Part shown: in pieces, positions 44,068 through 54,142 of the stretch | How the letters are laid out: each line of letters opens with the position of its first letter | Numbering within the stretch: the stretch's first letter is position 1 | Assembly: GCF_036855935.1 (NCBI RefSeq) | Contig: NZ_JASPFK010000001.1 | Coordinates: forward strand, 903,501-967,500 | Direction of reading: 5' to 3' | Length of the DNA stretch: 64,000 bases | Origin: Sphingomonas sp. LR60 | Lineage (GTDB): Bacteria; Pseudomonadota; Alphaproteobacteria; Sphingomonadales; Sphingomonadaceae | Program-made: the position numbers and the translations under genes | The notes under the pieces: generated by a model | What the model was told of the DNA's origin: nothing | What the model saw: only the letters and a program-made list of their open reading frames with translations | Databases searched by the model: none

Positions 44068-46373
44068 CGAGGCTCCTTCGGGGTCAGTCGCACCGTGTCG
44101 ATGCCGTAGAGCGGCCCGCCGACCGGCGGCGCGATCGTGAGACAGAGGTCTGCCTTGGCGGTCGCGGCCGACAGCGGTGCGGTCAGCGTGAGGCGGTTCG
44201 GTGCGGTGGCGGGATCGGGCAGCGGCATCGCGGCCAGCACCGGGCCGGCGCAGTCTCCGGCGTGGACCATCAGCGTGCCGAAGCTGGTCGGATGGTAGCG
44301 CCATACCACCTGCTCGCGCTGCGGCTGGCGGAGCGCGAAATTGCGCGGGAGCCGTCCGATCGTCACGCTGATCGCATCGACCTGATCGAGCGGGGCGTCG
44401 GGATACCGCCAGCAGCTATCGAAGATGTTCATGCTGTGCGCCGGCCCGGCGGTCGCGTCGGGCGAGAGCGGGAGGCGCAGGAGGATGCCGGTGGTGGTGC
44501 ACGGCGGCAGCGCCGCGCTGGTGCGGGTCAGCAGGGCGGCGGGGGTGGTGTCGAAGCGGCGCGCCGCCGAGAGCGCGCGGCCGTCAGGGGCGATCGTGAC
44601 GGCGCGGATCACGCTTCCCGCTGCGACCGTCAGCGGCGTGGCATAAGCGGGGGAGGCGGCGGACGGCGCGCTGCCGTCGGTCGTATAGCGGATCGTGCCA
44701 TAGTCCGCCTGATGGGTCAGCGCGACCGTGACGCGCTTCGCACGCAGCGCCGCGCCGACGCTGCCTGCAACGGCGAAGTCGATCGCGAAGGCGGCGTCGG
44801 CGGCGGCGATCCCCTGTCGGCGATAGCGGTCCATCTGCGGATCGAGCCGGGTGAGGAATGCCGGCCAGTCGCGCGCCGCCTTCGGGGACCAGGCCATTTC
44901 CGCCAGCGCGGCGAGGCGCGGGAACAGCGCATGTTCGCGCTGTTCGGGGGTGACCATATATTCCGCCCAGAGATTGGCCTGCGCGCCGAGCACATGATGC
45001 GCACGGGCGGGCGCGATCGCGGCGGGCAACGGATCATAAGCGTAGACGTCGGCGAGCGTCTGTATCTTCAGCCGGCCGGGCGGCTCGTCACCGCGCGCGC
45101 TTTGCAGATTGTCGAGATAGAGCACCGGGCCGGGCGAAAGCACCACGTCATGCCCCAGATTCGCCGCCTCGATCGCGCCAGCCTCGCGGCGCCACGACAT
45201 GACCGAGGCGGAGGCGGGCAGTCCGCCCTCGAGGATCTCGTCCCATCCGATCAGGCGGCGGCCGTGGCGAGCGAGATGTTTGCCCAATTGGCCGATATAC
45301 CAGCTTTGCAGATGCTGTTCGTCGGCGATGCCCAACGCGCGCATCTGCGCCTGCACCGTCGCCGATGCCTGCCACTGGTCCTTCAGCGCCTCGTCGCCGC
45401 CGACATGGATATAGGGCGAGGGGAAGATCGCCATCACCTCGTCGAGGACGTTGCGGACGAAGGTCAGGCTGCGCGCGTCGGTGCCGAACAGGTACGGGTT
45501 GATCCCCCAGTTGCCCGACACCGACGGGCGGTCGCCGAGTACGCCGATCTCCGGATAGGCGGCGATCGCCGCCTGTGCATGGCCCGGCAAGTCGATCTCC
45601 GGCACGATCGTCACCGCGCGCGCCGCGGCGTACGCGACCAAGGCGCGCAATTGCTCCTGCGTGTAGAAGCCGCCGTACTGGCCCGCCGGTGCGCCGTCGT
45701 TGGGGGTCGTCGACGCGCGCCACGCACCGCGCCGCGTCAGGTCGGGATAGCGTTTGATCTCGATCCGCCAGCCCTGGTCGTCGGTCAGGTGCAATTGCAG
45801 CCGGTTGAGCTTGTGCTGCGCCATCATGTCGATGACGCGCTCGATCGCGGCGATCGGCTGCATATGGCGCGCGACGTCGAGCATCACGCCGCGCCACGCG
45901 AAGCGCGGGCGGTCGTCGATCGCCATCGCGGGCACGGCGACGGCGTCACCGTAATGCGCGTCGGGCGAGAGCATTTGGGCGAGCGTCATCGCGCCATAGA
46001 AGAGTCCGGCATCGCTGGCGGCGGTGATGCGGATCCCGGCGGGGGTGACGTCGAGGCGGTAGCGTTCGTCGCCGGCGCTGGCCTTGCCGGTGCGGACGAA
46101 GCGGATCGCAGCTGCGCCACCCTCGGCGACCCGCAGGCGCAGGCCGCGGGTGCGGGCGACGATCTCGACCGCGCGTTCGGCGGCGTTGCGCGCGGGGGGA
46201 TCGCGGCGCGGCACCACGAGCGTCGCGCCATCCTCGACCCGGAACGCTCCGGTGCCCGGCATGACGGCGGCCGGCACCGGCAAGACCGCTGTCAGCGGGG
46301 CGGCGGCGAGCGGGCTGGACGCCAGCAGCGCCGCTGCCAACGCTGCGCCGCAGAGGGGACGGCCTGTCATCAT
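44064..46373 (-). CDS. GH20 beta-N-acetylhexosaminidase, exported
   Basis: Hydrolyses terminal beta-GlcNAc or GalNAc by substrate-assisted catalysis; 769 residues from ATG 46373 (GGGAG upstream). Signal peptide ends near LAA-AP. The GH20b domain (about 30-150) precedes the barrel with RGVMLDVARHMQP, LNRLQLHLTDDQGWRIEIKRYP, PEIDLPGHAQAA and the catalytic pair Asp327-Glu328 in HVGGDEA. A chitobiase-type C-terminal domain (QADYGTIRYTTDGSAPSAASPAY) and about 150 more residues of beta-rich sequence follow. It lies 38 bp downstream of the STN receptor gene and overlaps the fucosidase gene, so all three are probably co-transcribed. Confidence 0.93.
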   Translation of the reverse strand: MMTGRPLCGAALAAALLASSPLAAAPLTAVLPVPAAVMPGTGAFRVEDGATLVVPRRDPPARNAAERAVEIVARTRGLRLRVAEGGAAAIRFVRTGKASAGDERYRLDVTPAGIRITAASDAGLFYGAMTLAQMLSPDAHYGDAVAVPAMAIDDRPRFAWRGVMLDVARHMQPIAAIERVIDMMAQHKLNRLQLHLTDDQGWRIEIKRYPDLTRRGAWRASTTPNDGAPAGQYGGFYTQEQLRALVAYAAARAVTIVPEIDLPGHAQAAIAAYPEIGVLGDRPSVSGNWGINPYLFGTDARSLTFVRNVLDEVMAIFPSPYIHVGGDEALKDQWQASATVQAQMRALGIADEQHLQSWYIGQLGKHLARHGRRLIGWDEILEGGLPASASVMSWRREAGAIEAANLGHDVVLSPGPVLYLDNLQSARGDEPPGRLKIQTLADVYAYDPLPAAIAPARAHHVLGAQANLWAEYMVTPEQREHALFPRLAALAEMAWSPKAARDWPAFLTRLDPQMDRYRRQGIAAADAAFAIDFAVAGSVGAALRAKRVTVALTHQADYGTIRYTTDGSAPSAASPAYATPLTVAAGSVIRAVTIAPDGRALSAARRFDTTPAALLTRTSAALPPCTTTGILLRLPLSPDATAGPAHSMNIFDSCWRYPDAPLDQVDAISVTIGRLPRNFALRQPQREQVVWRYHPTSFGTLMVHAGDCAGPVLAAMPLPDPATAPNRLTLTAPLSAATAKADLCLTIAPPVGGPLYGIDTVRLTPKEPR

Positions 46374-46411
46374 TCGCTCTCCCGATCGTGGCAGCGCCGC
46401 CCGCGGGGGCA

Positions 46412-49400
46412 TCAGAACCGCGTCGTCGCCGACACCGAGATCATCCGCCCCAGCGTGTCATACCGCTGCGGGATCGTATTGCCGCGCGACAGCGCATAGT
46501 CATAGGTGTTGGTCAGGATCGGCTGTTGACGGTCGAACAGATTGTTGACCGCCGCGGTCAGCGTCAGCCCGTCGGCGATGTTGAACGCCAGCGCGAGGTC
46601 GAAGTAATTGTACGCCGGGACGCGCGTGAAGTCGGTGACGGCGGTCTCCGGCTTCGAATTCGGTCCGCCATTCTGGCCGGCGGTGGTGCCGGCGATGTAG
46701 CGCCACGCCAGCGAGGCGCTGAACACCTCGTCCTGTGTCGTATAGGTGGCGCGGGCATTGTGGACCCAGCGCGGTGCGGGCTGCGGGCACGAGCCGCCGA
46801 AATAGCCGACGCAATTGATGCGCGGCTGGTTGACCGCGGCCTGTCCGCCCTGATCGGTGGTCAGCGTGCCGTTCATCAGCAGGTCGAGCTTGCCGGCCTG
46901 TGCGCCGAGCCGCAGCGAATATTGCGCCTGGAAGTCGTAGCCCTCCGCATAGAGGCGATAAGCGTTGAGGTTGCCGCCCTGGATATAGCCGCCCGCGCCA
47001 CCGGTGCTGGTGAGCTGATAGGTGGTCGGGTCGCGCACCAGTCGGCTGCAATAATAAGGATCGTTGGTGATGACGCAGCCGTCGACCGCAAAGCTGGCGC
47101 CGAGATAGCTGATCACGTCGTTGACCTGGATCGTGTAGCGATCGACCGACAGACTGAAGCGCGGCAGGAAGCGCGGCGTCAGGACGAAGCCGTAGGTAGT
47201 GGTCCGCGCGTCCTCAGGCACGATCGGCGTGCCGTTGTTGCGTTGCCGGCAGACGTCGTCGACGCAGCGGATGCTGCCGGGCACGCCCGCGGCGAGGCCG
47301 TTGCCGTAGAGATTGTCGGGCAGCCCGGTCAGCCGGCACGCCTCGCGGCTGGCGAGCGGTGTGACGCCGTTGACGCTGGCGCACGGGTCGACGATCGTCG
47401 CATTCTGGTAGCTGATCGTCTGGTTGGCCTCGCGCAGGCCGGGGGCGCGCGCGGCGCGGTTGCGGCCGAAGCGGAAGGTGATGTCCTCGCTCGGCGAGTA
47501 GACCGCCTCGATCTTCCACGTGTTGAAGGTCTCGGGGTTGGTGCTGTACTTGGACAGGCGGTAGCCGCCGTTTACCTGCAACAGCTTGATCAGGGACACG
47601 TCCTGCACCAGCGGCAGCTGCGCCTCGACATTGCCCTCGACGACGTCCTGTTGCGCGAACCGGTCCGCGACGCCGCCATAGACTTCGATGAAGCGCGCGT
47701 TCTGGAGCCCGCGCTCCTGTTGCTTGCGATATTCGGCACCGATCGCGATCGCGAGGCCCTGCTCGGCGAACGGCGAGCGGATGCCGTAGCGGGTGAGGTC
47801 GGCGGTGAGGTTGGCGGTGACGTCGTAGAATTTGGCGCGCAGGTCGCTGTTGCCGAGCCCTTCGTTGAACAAATAATTGCTCAGCGCGGCGCTGCCGCGG
47901 TTGTCGGCGACGAAGACGTTGAGCGGGACGCACGACGGATCGCTGCCGTCGACCACCGAGCGGCACGTCGGTACGCCCCCGACGTTGACGACGTCGAGCG
48001 CGCGGTTGACGTGCGCGGCGACCGGATTGCCGCCCGGCTGCCACAATTGCCGGCTCTCGTCGTAGACGCCGCCGATGTCGTAGCGCCAGCCTTCGGCGAT
48101 CTCGCCGCGGACCGAGGCGTTGATGCGGGTCTGCGTGTTGGTGAACGTCTCCTTGTCGCGGTCGCCGGCCAGACCGGGGAAGCCATATTGCACGCCGAGC
48201 GGCGCGAAGGCGGTGGTCCCGGCGGCGGTACCGCAGATCGTCTGTGCCTGCGACGCGGACAGGAACGGATTGTCGCAATTCACCCGGTACGTGCCCTGCA
48301 CATACGGGCCGTAGAGCAGGTTTGCCGACTTATCACGCAGGTACATGACGCCGAGCGAGAACTCGGCGGCCGACGACGCCTTGAAGTTGATGAACCCGCC
48401 GGCGTTGAAGCGCTCATAGCCGCGCGCGGCGAGCCGGTCGCCCTGATTGGCGTAGCCGGGGATGGTCGCGGCGGGCGCGAAGGTGCCGGGGCTGCCGGTG
48501 ACGTTCGAGTAATTGACGCCATTGGCGGTCAGCGTGCCGTTGGGCGAGGCGGCGGTGACGCCGCAGATAAGATTGTTGACGCGCAACGGATTGCCCGTGT
48601 CACGGCGCAGCTGACAGCCCGAGGCGTCACGATCGCGGAACAGGATGCCGTCGGCGGTGCGGTAGGTGCCGTAGACCGAGACGTTGAGCCGGTCGTCGAG
48701 GAAATTGTGCCCCAGGTCGCGCTGAGATCGGCACGCCCGCCGTCGTTGGTCATGCCGGTCGGCGTCGTGATCCCGTAGCGCGCGGCGACCGGGGTCGAGA
48801 CGTTGTTGCGGTTGTTGTGGTTGTAGAAGCTGTAATTGGCCGAGAGCTGCAGCCCGGTGAAATTGCGCTTGAGGACATAGTTGACCACGCCCGCGATCGC
48901 GTCGGAGCCATAGACCGACGAGGCGCCGCCGGTCAGGACATCGACGCGCTCGACCAGCGACACCGGGATCAGGTTGGTGTCGACCGATTCCGTGCCGGCG
49001 ATGCGTTGTCCGTTGATGAGCGACAGCGTGCGGTTGAAATCCAGCCCGCGGAGTTTGACGCCGCGCTGTTGACCGTTGCTCTGCTGATAATTCTGCTGCG
49101 CGTCGGGTTGCACCTGCCCGAGCCGGTTGGTCACTTCCTCAAGATTGACCGCGCCCTGCGCCCTGATCTCCGAAGCGGTGACGGTGGTGATCGGGCTGGC
49201 GGATTTCAGATTGGGGCGGACGATGCGCGTGCCGGTGACGACGATATCGACCGCCTCGGCCGGCTGCTGCGCCGGCACGGGCGGCTCGCCTGCGATCGCG
49301 GCGGCGCGCGCCGGCTCGCCCTGGTCGATCTGCCCGAGCGTGCTGAACCCGGCAGGGGAGGGCGCGGCGGCCTGAGCGCTGACCACGAAAACGCCCTGCT

Positions 49401-49710
49401 GGGTCCGCGAAGCCGCGAAGCCGCTGTTGCGGAGCAATTGAGTGAGCGCAGTGCCGACCGGCATCGTGCCGGAAACGGCCGGCGCGCGGCGGGTCGCGAG
49501 CCGCGCCTCGTCGAAGACGATCTGGATATGCGCCTGCTGCGCCAGCGTGCGCAGCGCCTGCGCCAATGGCTGGGGACGAACATCGATCGGCACCGCGGTC
49601 TGCTGCGCTTGTGCGGGCGTCGCCGCGAGCGCCGCGGTCAACATCGTCGCTGCCAAGGCGATCGTGCTCGAACGCGCAACGATAATACCAAACCCACTCC
49701 TGCCGATCAT
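46412..49710 (-). pseudogene. STN-domain TonB-dependent receptor (FecA-like transducer), one-base frameshift
   Basis: Outer-membrane receptor that both imports and signals. Signal peptide ends AQA-QQ (about 1-36); the secretin/TonB short N-terminal (STN) domain (about 41-112, IDVRPQPLAQALRTLAQQAHIQIVFDEARLATR) contacts the FecR-type anti-sigma factor; TonB box DIVVTG is at 155-160; then plug with VTNRLGQVQPDAQQNYQQSNGQQRGVKLRGLDFNRTLSLINGQRI. The frame breaks in a C4 run at 48710-48713 (G4 coding): ATWG should continue HNFLDDRLNVSVYGTYRTADG and then LRVNNLICG. The C-terminal 724 codons are intact to ISVSATTRF. Repaired length 1099. Followed by GH20 and GH29 genes, so the ligand is probably a fucosylated amino-sugar glycan. 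Indel likely technical. Confidence 0.87.
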
Positions 49711-49762
49711 ACCGCCCCCATTTTTTGGTTACCGCAATATGACGTGTGACGATGCGAAACCC

Positions 49763-50850
49763 TCAGCGCAGAGCAGATCTTTTTTGCGATACTGTCGGTA
49801 ACGGCTGATTTCGAGCCGAATTGGTATGGTCCGGCCGAAGCGGCGCCAGCAGGATGGCGCCTTCCGATACGACCGCGCGTACCGGAAAGGCAGCGACCAC
49901 GCCCTGCACGAAGGCGTCAGTGTCGCCGGTGTTGAACACCCCGCTGACCCGCACGTCGGCCGCTTGCGGCGAGACGGTGATCGGCTTGCCGACATTGTAA
50001 CGATTGACCCGCTGGACCGCGACGGTCAGCGGCTCGCTGGCAAACGACAATTGCCCGCCGCCCGGTCGATCACCGATCGACGCGGCGCGCAACGTCGCCT
50101 CCGCCGTATCGTCGGACAGGATCAACTCGCGACCGGGGGTCAGCGCCTGCTCGGCTGGCTCGCGTCCACCCGAAACCCGCGCGAGCTGCGTCGACGGGCC
50201 GCTGCCACGATCGCGCAGCACCGCGACATGCCCCTCATAGAGCGCGACGCGCACCTCGCGCGACAGCCGCTCGACCGAGAACGCCGTGCCGACCGCCACC
50301 ACCACGCTGGTGCCGCTCGTCACCGCGAACGGGCGCAACGGGTTCTTGGCAACCTTGAAACTGGCGCGCCCGCGTTCGAGCGTCAGGTCGCGCCGGTCGT
50401 CGCTGAACCGTACGCGGACCGCGCTGTCGGCATCCAGCACCATCGTCGATCCGTCGGCGAGCACCACGGCGCGCTGTTCGCCGACGCGCGTCTCGTAAAG
50501 CGTCGCGCGGTCGCGCAGCAGCAGCGTGACGCCGACCGCAAGGAGCAACGCGGCGGCAAGTGCCAGCCATGGCGCGACGCTTCCGCGCGGGGAGTCCAGC
50601 GTCGTCGTCCTGCCACCTGCACCGCCGCCAGCGCCTGCTGCCGCAGCGGCAGCAGCTCGGGGGCGTGCGCGTCGAGCGCGATCCCGTCCCACAGCCGCCG
50701 CGTCCGCGCGAAGCGTTCACGATGCGCCGGATCCTGTGCCAGCCATGCGTCGAGCGCCTGCTGCTCGGCGGTGGAGGGATCGCCCTCATGAAGGCGCAGG
50801 CACCAGGCAATGGCCTGATCGTCGATCGCCTGTTCGCGGGCGGTGCTCAT
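49763..50850 (-). pseudogene. FecR-family anti-sigma factor, one-base frameshift
   Basis: Inner-membrane sigma regulator. The start overlaps the sigma gene stop (ATGA). The cytoplasmic DUF4880-type part (about 1-85) reads AIAWCLRLHEGDPSTAEQQALDAWLAQDPAHRERFARTRRLWDGI. The frame is lost near 50600-50612; one added base links AAVQVAG to TTTLDSPRGSVAPW and the transmembrane helix LALAAALLLAVGVTLLL. The FecR domain follows (VLADGSTMVLDADSAVRVRFSDDRRDLTLERGRASFKVAKNPLRPFAVTSGTSVVVAVGTAFSVE) and a C-terminal DUF4974-like part that would bind the receptor STN domain. Repaired length 362, usual for the family. The exact indel position is uncertain because the linker is not conserved. Confidence 0.85.
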
Positions 50851-51374
50851 CGCTCGCCTCCGGCATCGCGCAGCAGCGTACGCATCGCCGTGGCGATATG
50901 CTTTTCGACCGCGCTGACCGAGACGCCGAACGTGTCCGCAATCTCCTTCCGCGGCATGCCCTCGAGACGGTACAGGATGAAGATGTGGCGGGTCCGTTCT
51001 GGAAGGGTGGCGAGCACCGCGGCGACGCGGCCGACGCTTTCGCGCGCCTCGAGGAAGCGGGCGGCGTCGAGCTGATCGACGTCGGCCTCCCGCGCCGGAT
51101 CGTCGTCGAGGTGATAGCGGTGGCGGACCGTCTCGCGACGGTAGTGGTCGTTGACGAGATTGGCGGCGATCCGAAAGATATAGGCTTCGGGATTGTCGAC
51201 GACATGCGGCGGCCCGGCGGCCAGCCGGCAGAACAGGTCCTGCGTCAGATCCTCGGCATGGGACGGGTCGCGCAGCCGTCGCTGGAAGAATGCGATCAAC
51301 GCCGGACGGAGTCGACCGGACAGCGCCAGCAGGTCCGCAGACAGGGCCCTTGGTTGAGGTCGATCCATTCGCAT
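50847..51374 (-). CDS. ECF sigma factor, FecI type
   Basis: RNA polymerase sigma factor of 175 residues (ATG 51374; an ATG two codons later at 51368 is also possible). Region 2 is seen as AFFQRRLRDPSHAEDLTQDLFCRLAAG and NPEAYIFRIAANLVNDHYRRE; region 4 as LPERTRHIFILYRLEGMPRKEIADTFGVSVSAVEKHIATAMRTLLRD with its helix-turn-helix. This is the FecI/PvdS-like class that is released when an STN receptor binds ligand and signals through FecR. First gene of sigma-fecR-receptor-GH20-GH29. No target promoter could be read with confidence. Confidence 0.92.
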   Translation of the reverse strand: MRMDRPQPRALSADLLALSGRLRPALIAFFQRRLRDPSHAEDLTQDLFCRLAAGPPHVVDNPEAYIFRIAANLVNDHYRRETVRHRYHLDDDPAREADVDQLDAARFLEARESVGRVAAVLATLPERTRHIFILYRLEGMPRKEIADTFGVSVSAVEKHIATAMRTLLRDAGGER

Positions 51375-51448
51375 AGAGAGTAGACGGGTGAGCGGTCGAA
51401 AGACACAGCGACCGCGGCGAATTTCGGTCCGAACCTCCGATAACAGGG

Positions 51449-51781
51449 TTATCTGTGGCCTGTCTGCTGTTCGAACCAGCTCGCATAAGGGGTGTTGGCG
51501 ACCATTCGGCGGTTGAGGTCCGGCGCGCCGTCTTCCCACCAGACCGGTCCGCGCTCGCCAAGCGCAACCTTTGCGCGATCCACCGCCGCGCGTGCCTCCG
51601 CGACACCGGCCGCATCGCTCTGACGCAGCGCCACGCCTACCCCGCGTCGGGCCTGCATCAGCTCACCGACAAGTAAGCTGCGGCACTCTTCGGGCAGCGA
51701 CGGGTCCGACCGTCGCCAGAGGCGGCCTCGAACGACGAAATAGCGACCGTCCGGTGTGATGGGATGATTGTCCGTGCTCAC
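51449..51781 (-). CDS. Hypothetical protein, 110 aa
   Basis: Small soluble protein starting MSTDNHPITPDGRYFVVRGRLWRRSDPSLPEE, followed by a helical Ala/Arg-rich centre (LLVGELMQARRGVGVALR, GVAEARAAVDRAKVALGERGPVWWEDGAPDLNRRMV). I recall similar short proteins in many alphaproteobacteria, without known function; I do not recognise a named domain. It is 21 bp upstream of the end of the aldo/keto reductase gene on the same strand and 75 bp before the sigma gene, so it may share a transcript with either. Confidence 0.72.
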   Translation of the reverse strand: MSTDNHPITPDGRYFVVRGRLWRRSDPSLPEECRSLLVGELMQARRGVGVALRQSDAAGVAEARAAVDRAKVALGERGPVWWEDGAPDLNRRMVANTPYASWFEQQTGHR

Positions 51782-51802
51782 GACTGCCGTCTGATCGTCT
51801 GC

Positions 51803-52633
51803 TCACAGCATCTCGAGCGGGCGACGATCACGGGGCCGCGGGAATGCGGCATCCAAGGCAGCGAGATCGTCGTCCGACAGCACGAATTCGGCCGCCGCGT
51901 GATTCTCGCGAACATGCGCCACCGTACCGGCCTTCGGGATCGCGATTATTCCGTCGCGGCGCAGTGCCCAGGCCAAGGCGACCTGCGCAGACGTGGCGCC
52001 GATCGATCCTGCCACGTTCGCGAGCGCGGGATCCGTGACAAGCCTCCCCTGCTCGACGGGGCTGTAGGCCATCACCGGCATCTCATGCTTGTCCAGCCAG
52101 GGCAGCAGATCATGTTCGGGACCGCGCCGCGACAGGTTGTAGAGGATCTGATCGGTGGCGCAGGCACCGCCGCCGGCCAGGACGAGTTCTTCCATGTCGG
52201 CCGTGTCGAGGTTGCTGACGCCCCAATGGCGTATCTTGCCGGCCTGCTTAAGTGCTTCCATTGCCTCAACGGTCTCGCCGAGCGGCACCGATCCGCGCCA
52301 GTGAAGGAGGTAGAGGTCGAGCCGGTCGGTCCCGAGCCGCCGCAGGCTGGCGTCGCAGGCAGCGGCAAGCCGTTTGCGCGATGCGTTCTGCGGATACGCC
52401 TTGCTGACCAGGAATAGCTGATCACGAACCTCACCCAGCGCTTCAGCGATCAGTGTTTCGGCGGCGCCATCCCCGTACATTTCGGCCGTGTCGATGAGGG
52501 TCATGCCCAGCTCGACACCTGCGCGCAGCGCCGCGATCTCGGCGGCACGTCGATCGCGACGCTCGCCCATCATCCACGTGCCTTGGCCAAGCGCCGGAAC
52601 CTTCTCGCCATCGGGCAGGGTCGCGAACTTCAT
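51803..52633 (-). CDS. Aldo/keto reductase
   Basis: NADPH-dependent oxidoreductase of 276 residues from ATG 52633 (a TTG one codon earlier is less likely). The TIM barrel carries the family tetrad: Asp48 and Tyr53 (LIDTAEMYGDG), Lys78 (LVSKAYP) and His111 (LYLLHWRG). GVSNLDTADMEELV and YNLSRRGPEHDLLPW are the usual substrate/cofactor segments, and IPKAGTVAHVRENHAA binds the NADP phosphate. It lacks the motif set of any specific named enzyme. Located between an unknown gene and the GH130 gene, all on the minus strand and closely spaced (35 bp to GH130). Substrate unknown. Confidence 0.92.
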   Translation of the reverse strand: MKFATLPDGEKVPALGQGTWMMGERRDRRAAEIAALRAGVELGMTLIDTAEMYGDGAAETLIAEALGEVRDQLFLVSKAYPQNASRKRLAAACDASLRRLGTDRLDLYLLHWRGSVPLGETVEAMEALKQAGKIRHWGVSNLDTADMEELVLAGGGACATDQILYNLSRRGPEHDLLPWLDKHEMPVMAYSPVEQGRLVTDPALANVAGSIGATSAQVALAWALRRDGIIAIPKAGTVAHVRENHAAAEFVLSDDDLAALDAAFPRPRDRRPLEML

Positions 52634-52668
52634 CAACGTCTCTTTCTGCGAGTTGGTCTGGCGGTCGG

Positions 52669-53952
52669 CTATGCCACTCGTTCCATGACCGACAGGAGAT
52701 CGTCGACGCTGCCGGTCGTGAAGGCGCTGTATTCGTCGCCGACGGCATAGGGCAGCAGGATGCGACGTTTATGCAGTAACGCGCCGCAGCTGTAGGTCAC
52801 GTTCGGCACATAGCCGCCGCGTTGTTCGGCAGAGGGGAAGAGCAGCGGCGACGGCGTGCGTGCCAGCACCTTTGCGGGATTGTCCTTGTCCAGCAGGCAC
52901 GCGCCGACGCAATAGCCGCGCACCATGCCGACGCCATGGGTGAAGACGAGCCAGCCTTCGTCGATCTCGATCGGCGACCCGCAATTGCCGATCTGGACGA
53001 ACTCCCAGGGGTATTTCGGACCCATGATCCGCATCCCCTCGTCCCAATTGTAGAGATCGTCGGAGTAGAGCAGCCAGACGTTCACATTGTCCTGCCGTCC
53101 GAGCATGGCGAAACGACCGTCGATGCGCCGCGGGAACAGCGCCATGCCCTTGTAGCTGGCGAAGGTGCCGGTGAGCGCCCGCATCTCGAAGCTGCGTTCG
53201 TCGATGCCGCGGAGCAGCTCGGACCGGGCGGCGCTGCCGTCGAAGGCGGTGTAGGTGCCGATGACGCTTTCCACGCCGTCGTGGTCGGTGAACCGCACGA
53301 GGCGGAGGTCTTCCACGCCCTGGCGTTGGCTGGGCAGGACCGGGAAGATCACGGTCTCCGACACGTCCTCGCTGTCATCGGCCATCATCCTGACCCAGCC
53401 ATCGTCGTTGCTGTCGACGCGGGGCGGCACGCCCTGTTCGCTCGGCGGATCGATGACGAGCCCGGTGCTGCCGTCCCAAGCGCCCGTCCGGAAGGTGACG
53501 GACGAAACGTGACCCTCGCCGACGCCGCGCAGCGACACGAGGAAGCGGACGTTGTCGTCGTCGGTCTTTTCGTCGGGCAGCGTGACGATGCTCGGATTGA
53601 ACAACGCGGCCGATTCGAAGGCATATTCCTGGCTGAAATAGGCGCCGATCAGCAACCGGTCGCGCTCGGCCTCGACGGTGATCCCGACATCGGCTTTCAC
53701 CTCCTCGAACCGCCGCAGGAACACGCCGTGCACATTGCGGTGTCGCTTCTGCATCGCTTCCTGCAGCAATTGCAGCATCCGGTCACGCATCGGCTCGTCG
53801 AGCGACATGACGCGCCGGACGACGTCTTCGGCGCGGGTGGGTTTGCGGTCGAACGCAGGCGGATAACCGAAAGTGAACGGCCGAATGACCGTCCGTGAGG
53901 GATCGGGCTTCAATTCGACGTCCAGCTTGGTGAACACTTCCGCTGCGAGCAT
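52669..53952 (-). CDS. GH130 family beta-mannoside phosphorylase/hydrolase
   Basis: Five-bladed beta-propeller enzyme of 427 residues acting on beta-linked mannosides. ATG 53952 (AAAGG upstream) gives MLAAEVFTKLDVELKPDPSRTVIRPF; the frame extending to 54069 has no support. Family segments: FNPSIVTLPDEK, GMALFPRRIDGRFAMLGRQDNVNVWLLYSDDLYNW, GNCGSPIEIDEGWLVFTHGVGMVRGYCVGACLLDKDNPAKVLARTPSPLLFP and YVPNVTYSCGALL. GH130 includes mannobiose and mannosyl-GlcNAc phosphorylases as well as hydrolases; the arginines needed for phosphate could not be assigned reliably, so phosphorolysis is not certain. No signal peptide, hence cytoplasmic. Divergent from a TBDR, which may supply the oligosaccharide. Confidence 0.85.
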   Translation of the reverse strand: MLAAEVFTKLDVELKPDPSRTVIRPFTFGYPPAFDRKPTRAEDVVRRVMSLDEPMRDRMLQLLQEAMQKRHRNVHGVFLRRFEEVKADVGITVEAERDRLLIGAYFSQEYAFESAALFNPSIVTLPDEKTDDDNVRFLVSLRGVGEGHVSSVTFRTGAWDGSTGLVIDPPSEQGVPPRVDSNDDGWVRMMADDSEDVSETVIFPVLPSQRQGVEDLRLVRFTDHDGVESVIGTYTAFDGSAARSELLRGIDERSFEMRALTGTFASYKGMALFPRRIDGRFAMLGRQDNVNVWLLYSDDLYNWDEGMRIMGPKYPWEFVQIGNCGSPIEIDEGWLVFTHGVGMVRGYCVGACLLDKDNPAKVLARTPSPLLFPSAEQRGGYVPNVTYSCGALLHKRRILLPYAVGDEYSAFTTGSVDDLLSVMERVA

Positions 53953-54062
53953 GCGCCGCCTTTCACAATGGTCCGGGCGCTGAACGCCGGACGTGCGTCT
54001 CGCGGTCCCAGGTAATTGGAAGGGTGGCGAATGATCGTCCGGTTGGGGGTGTTCCCGGCCCC

Positions 54063-54091
54063 TTGACATGTTGTCGACGCAATCCGCTATT
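54063..54091 (+). promoter_or_regulatory. Candidate sigma-70-type promoter for the TBDR at 54143
   Basis: A perfect -35 hexamer TTGACA (54063-54068) is followed after 17 bp by GCTATT (54086-54091), a weak -10 matching three of six bases. It lies about 50 bp upstream of the AAGGGAG ribosome-binding site and ATG of the receptor gene. Reasonable but unproven. Confidence 0.4.
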
Positions 54092-54142
54092 GCGTGTCAC
54101 TCGCATATTTGGCATCGGCAACTCCATAAGGGAGAATCATTC

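Noticed and set aside
42049..48778. Three long + strand frames (42049-44109, 44262-46499, 46388-48778)
   Set aside because: All antisense to clear GH29, GH20 and TBDR genes with catalytic motifs; no start signals or motifs of their own.
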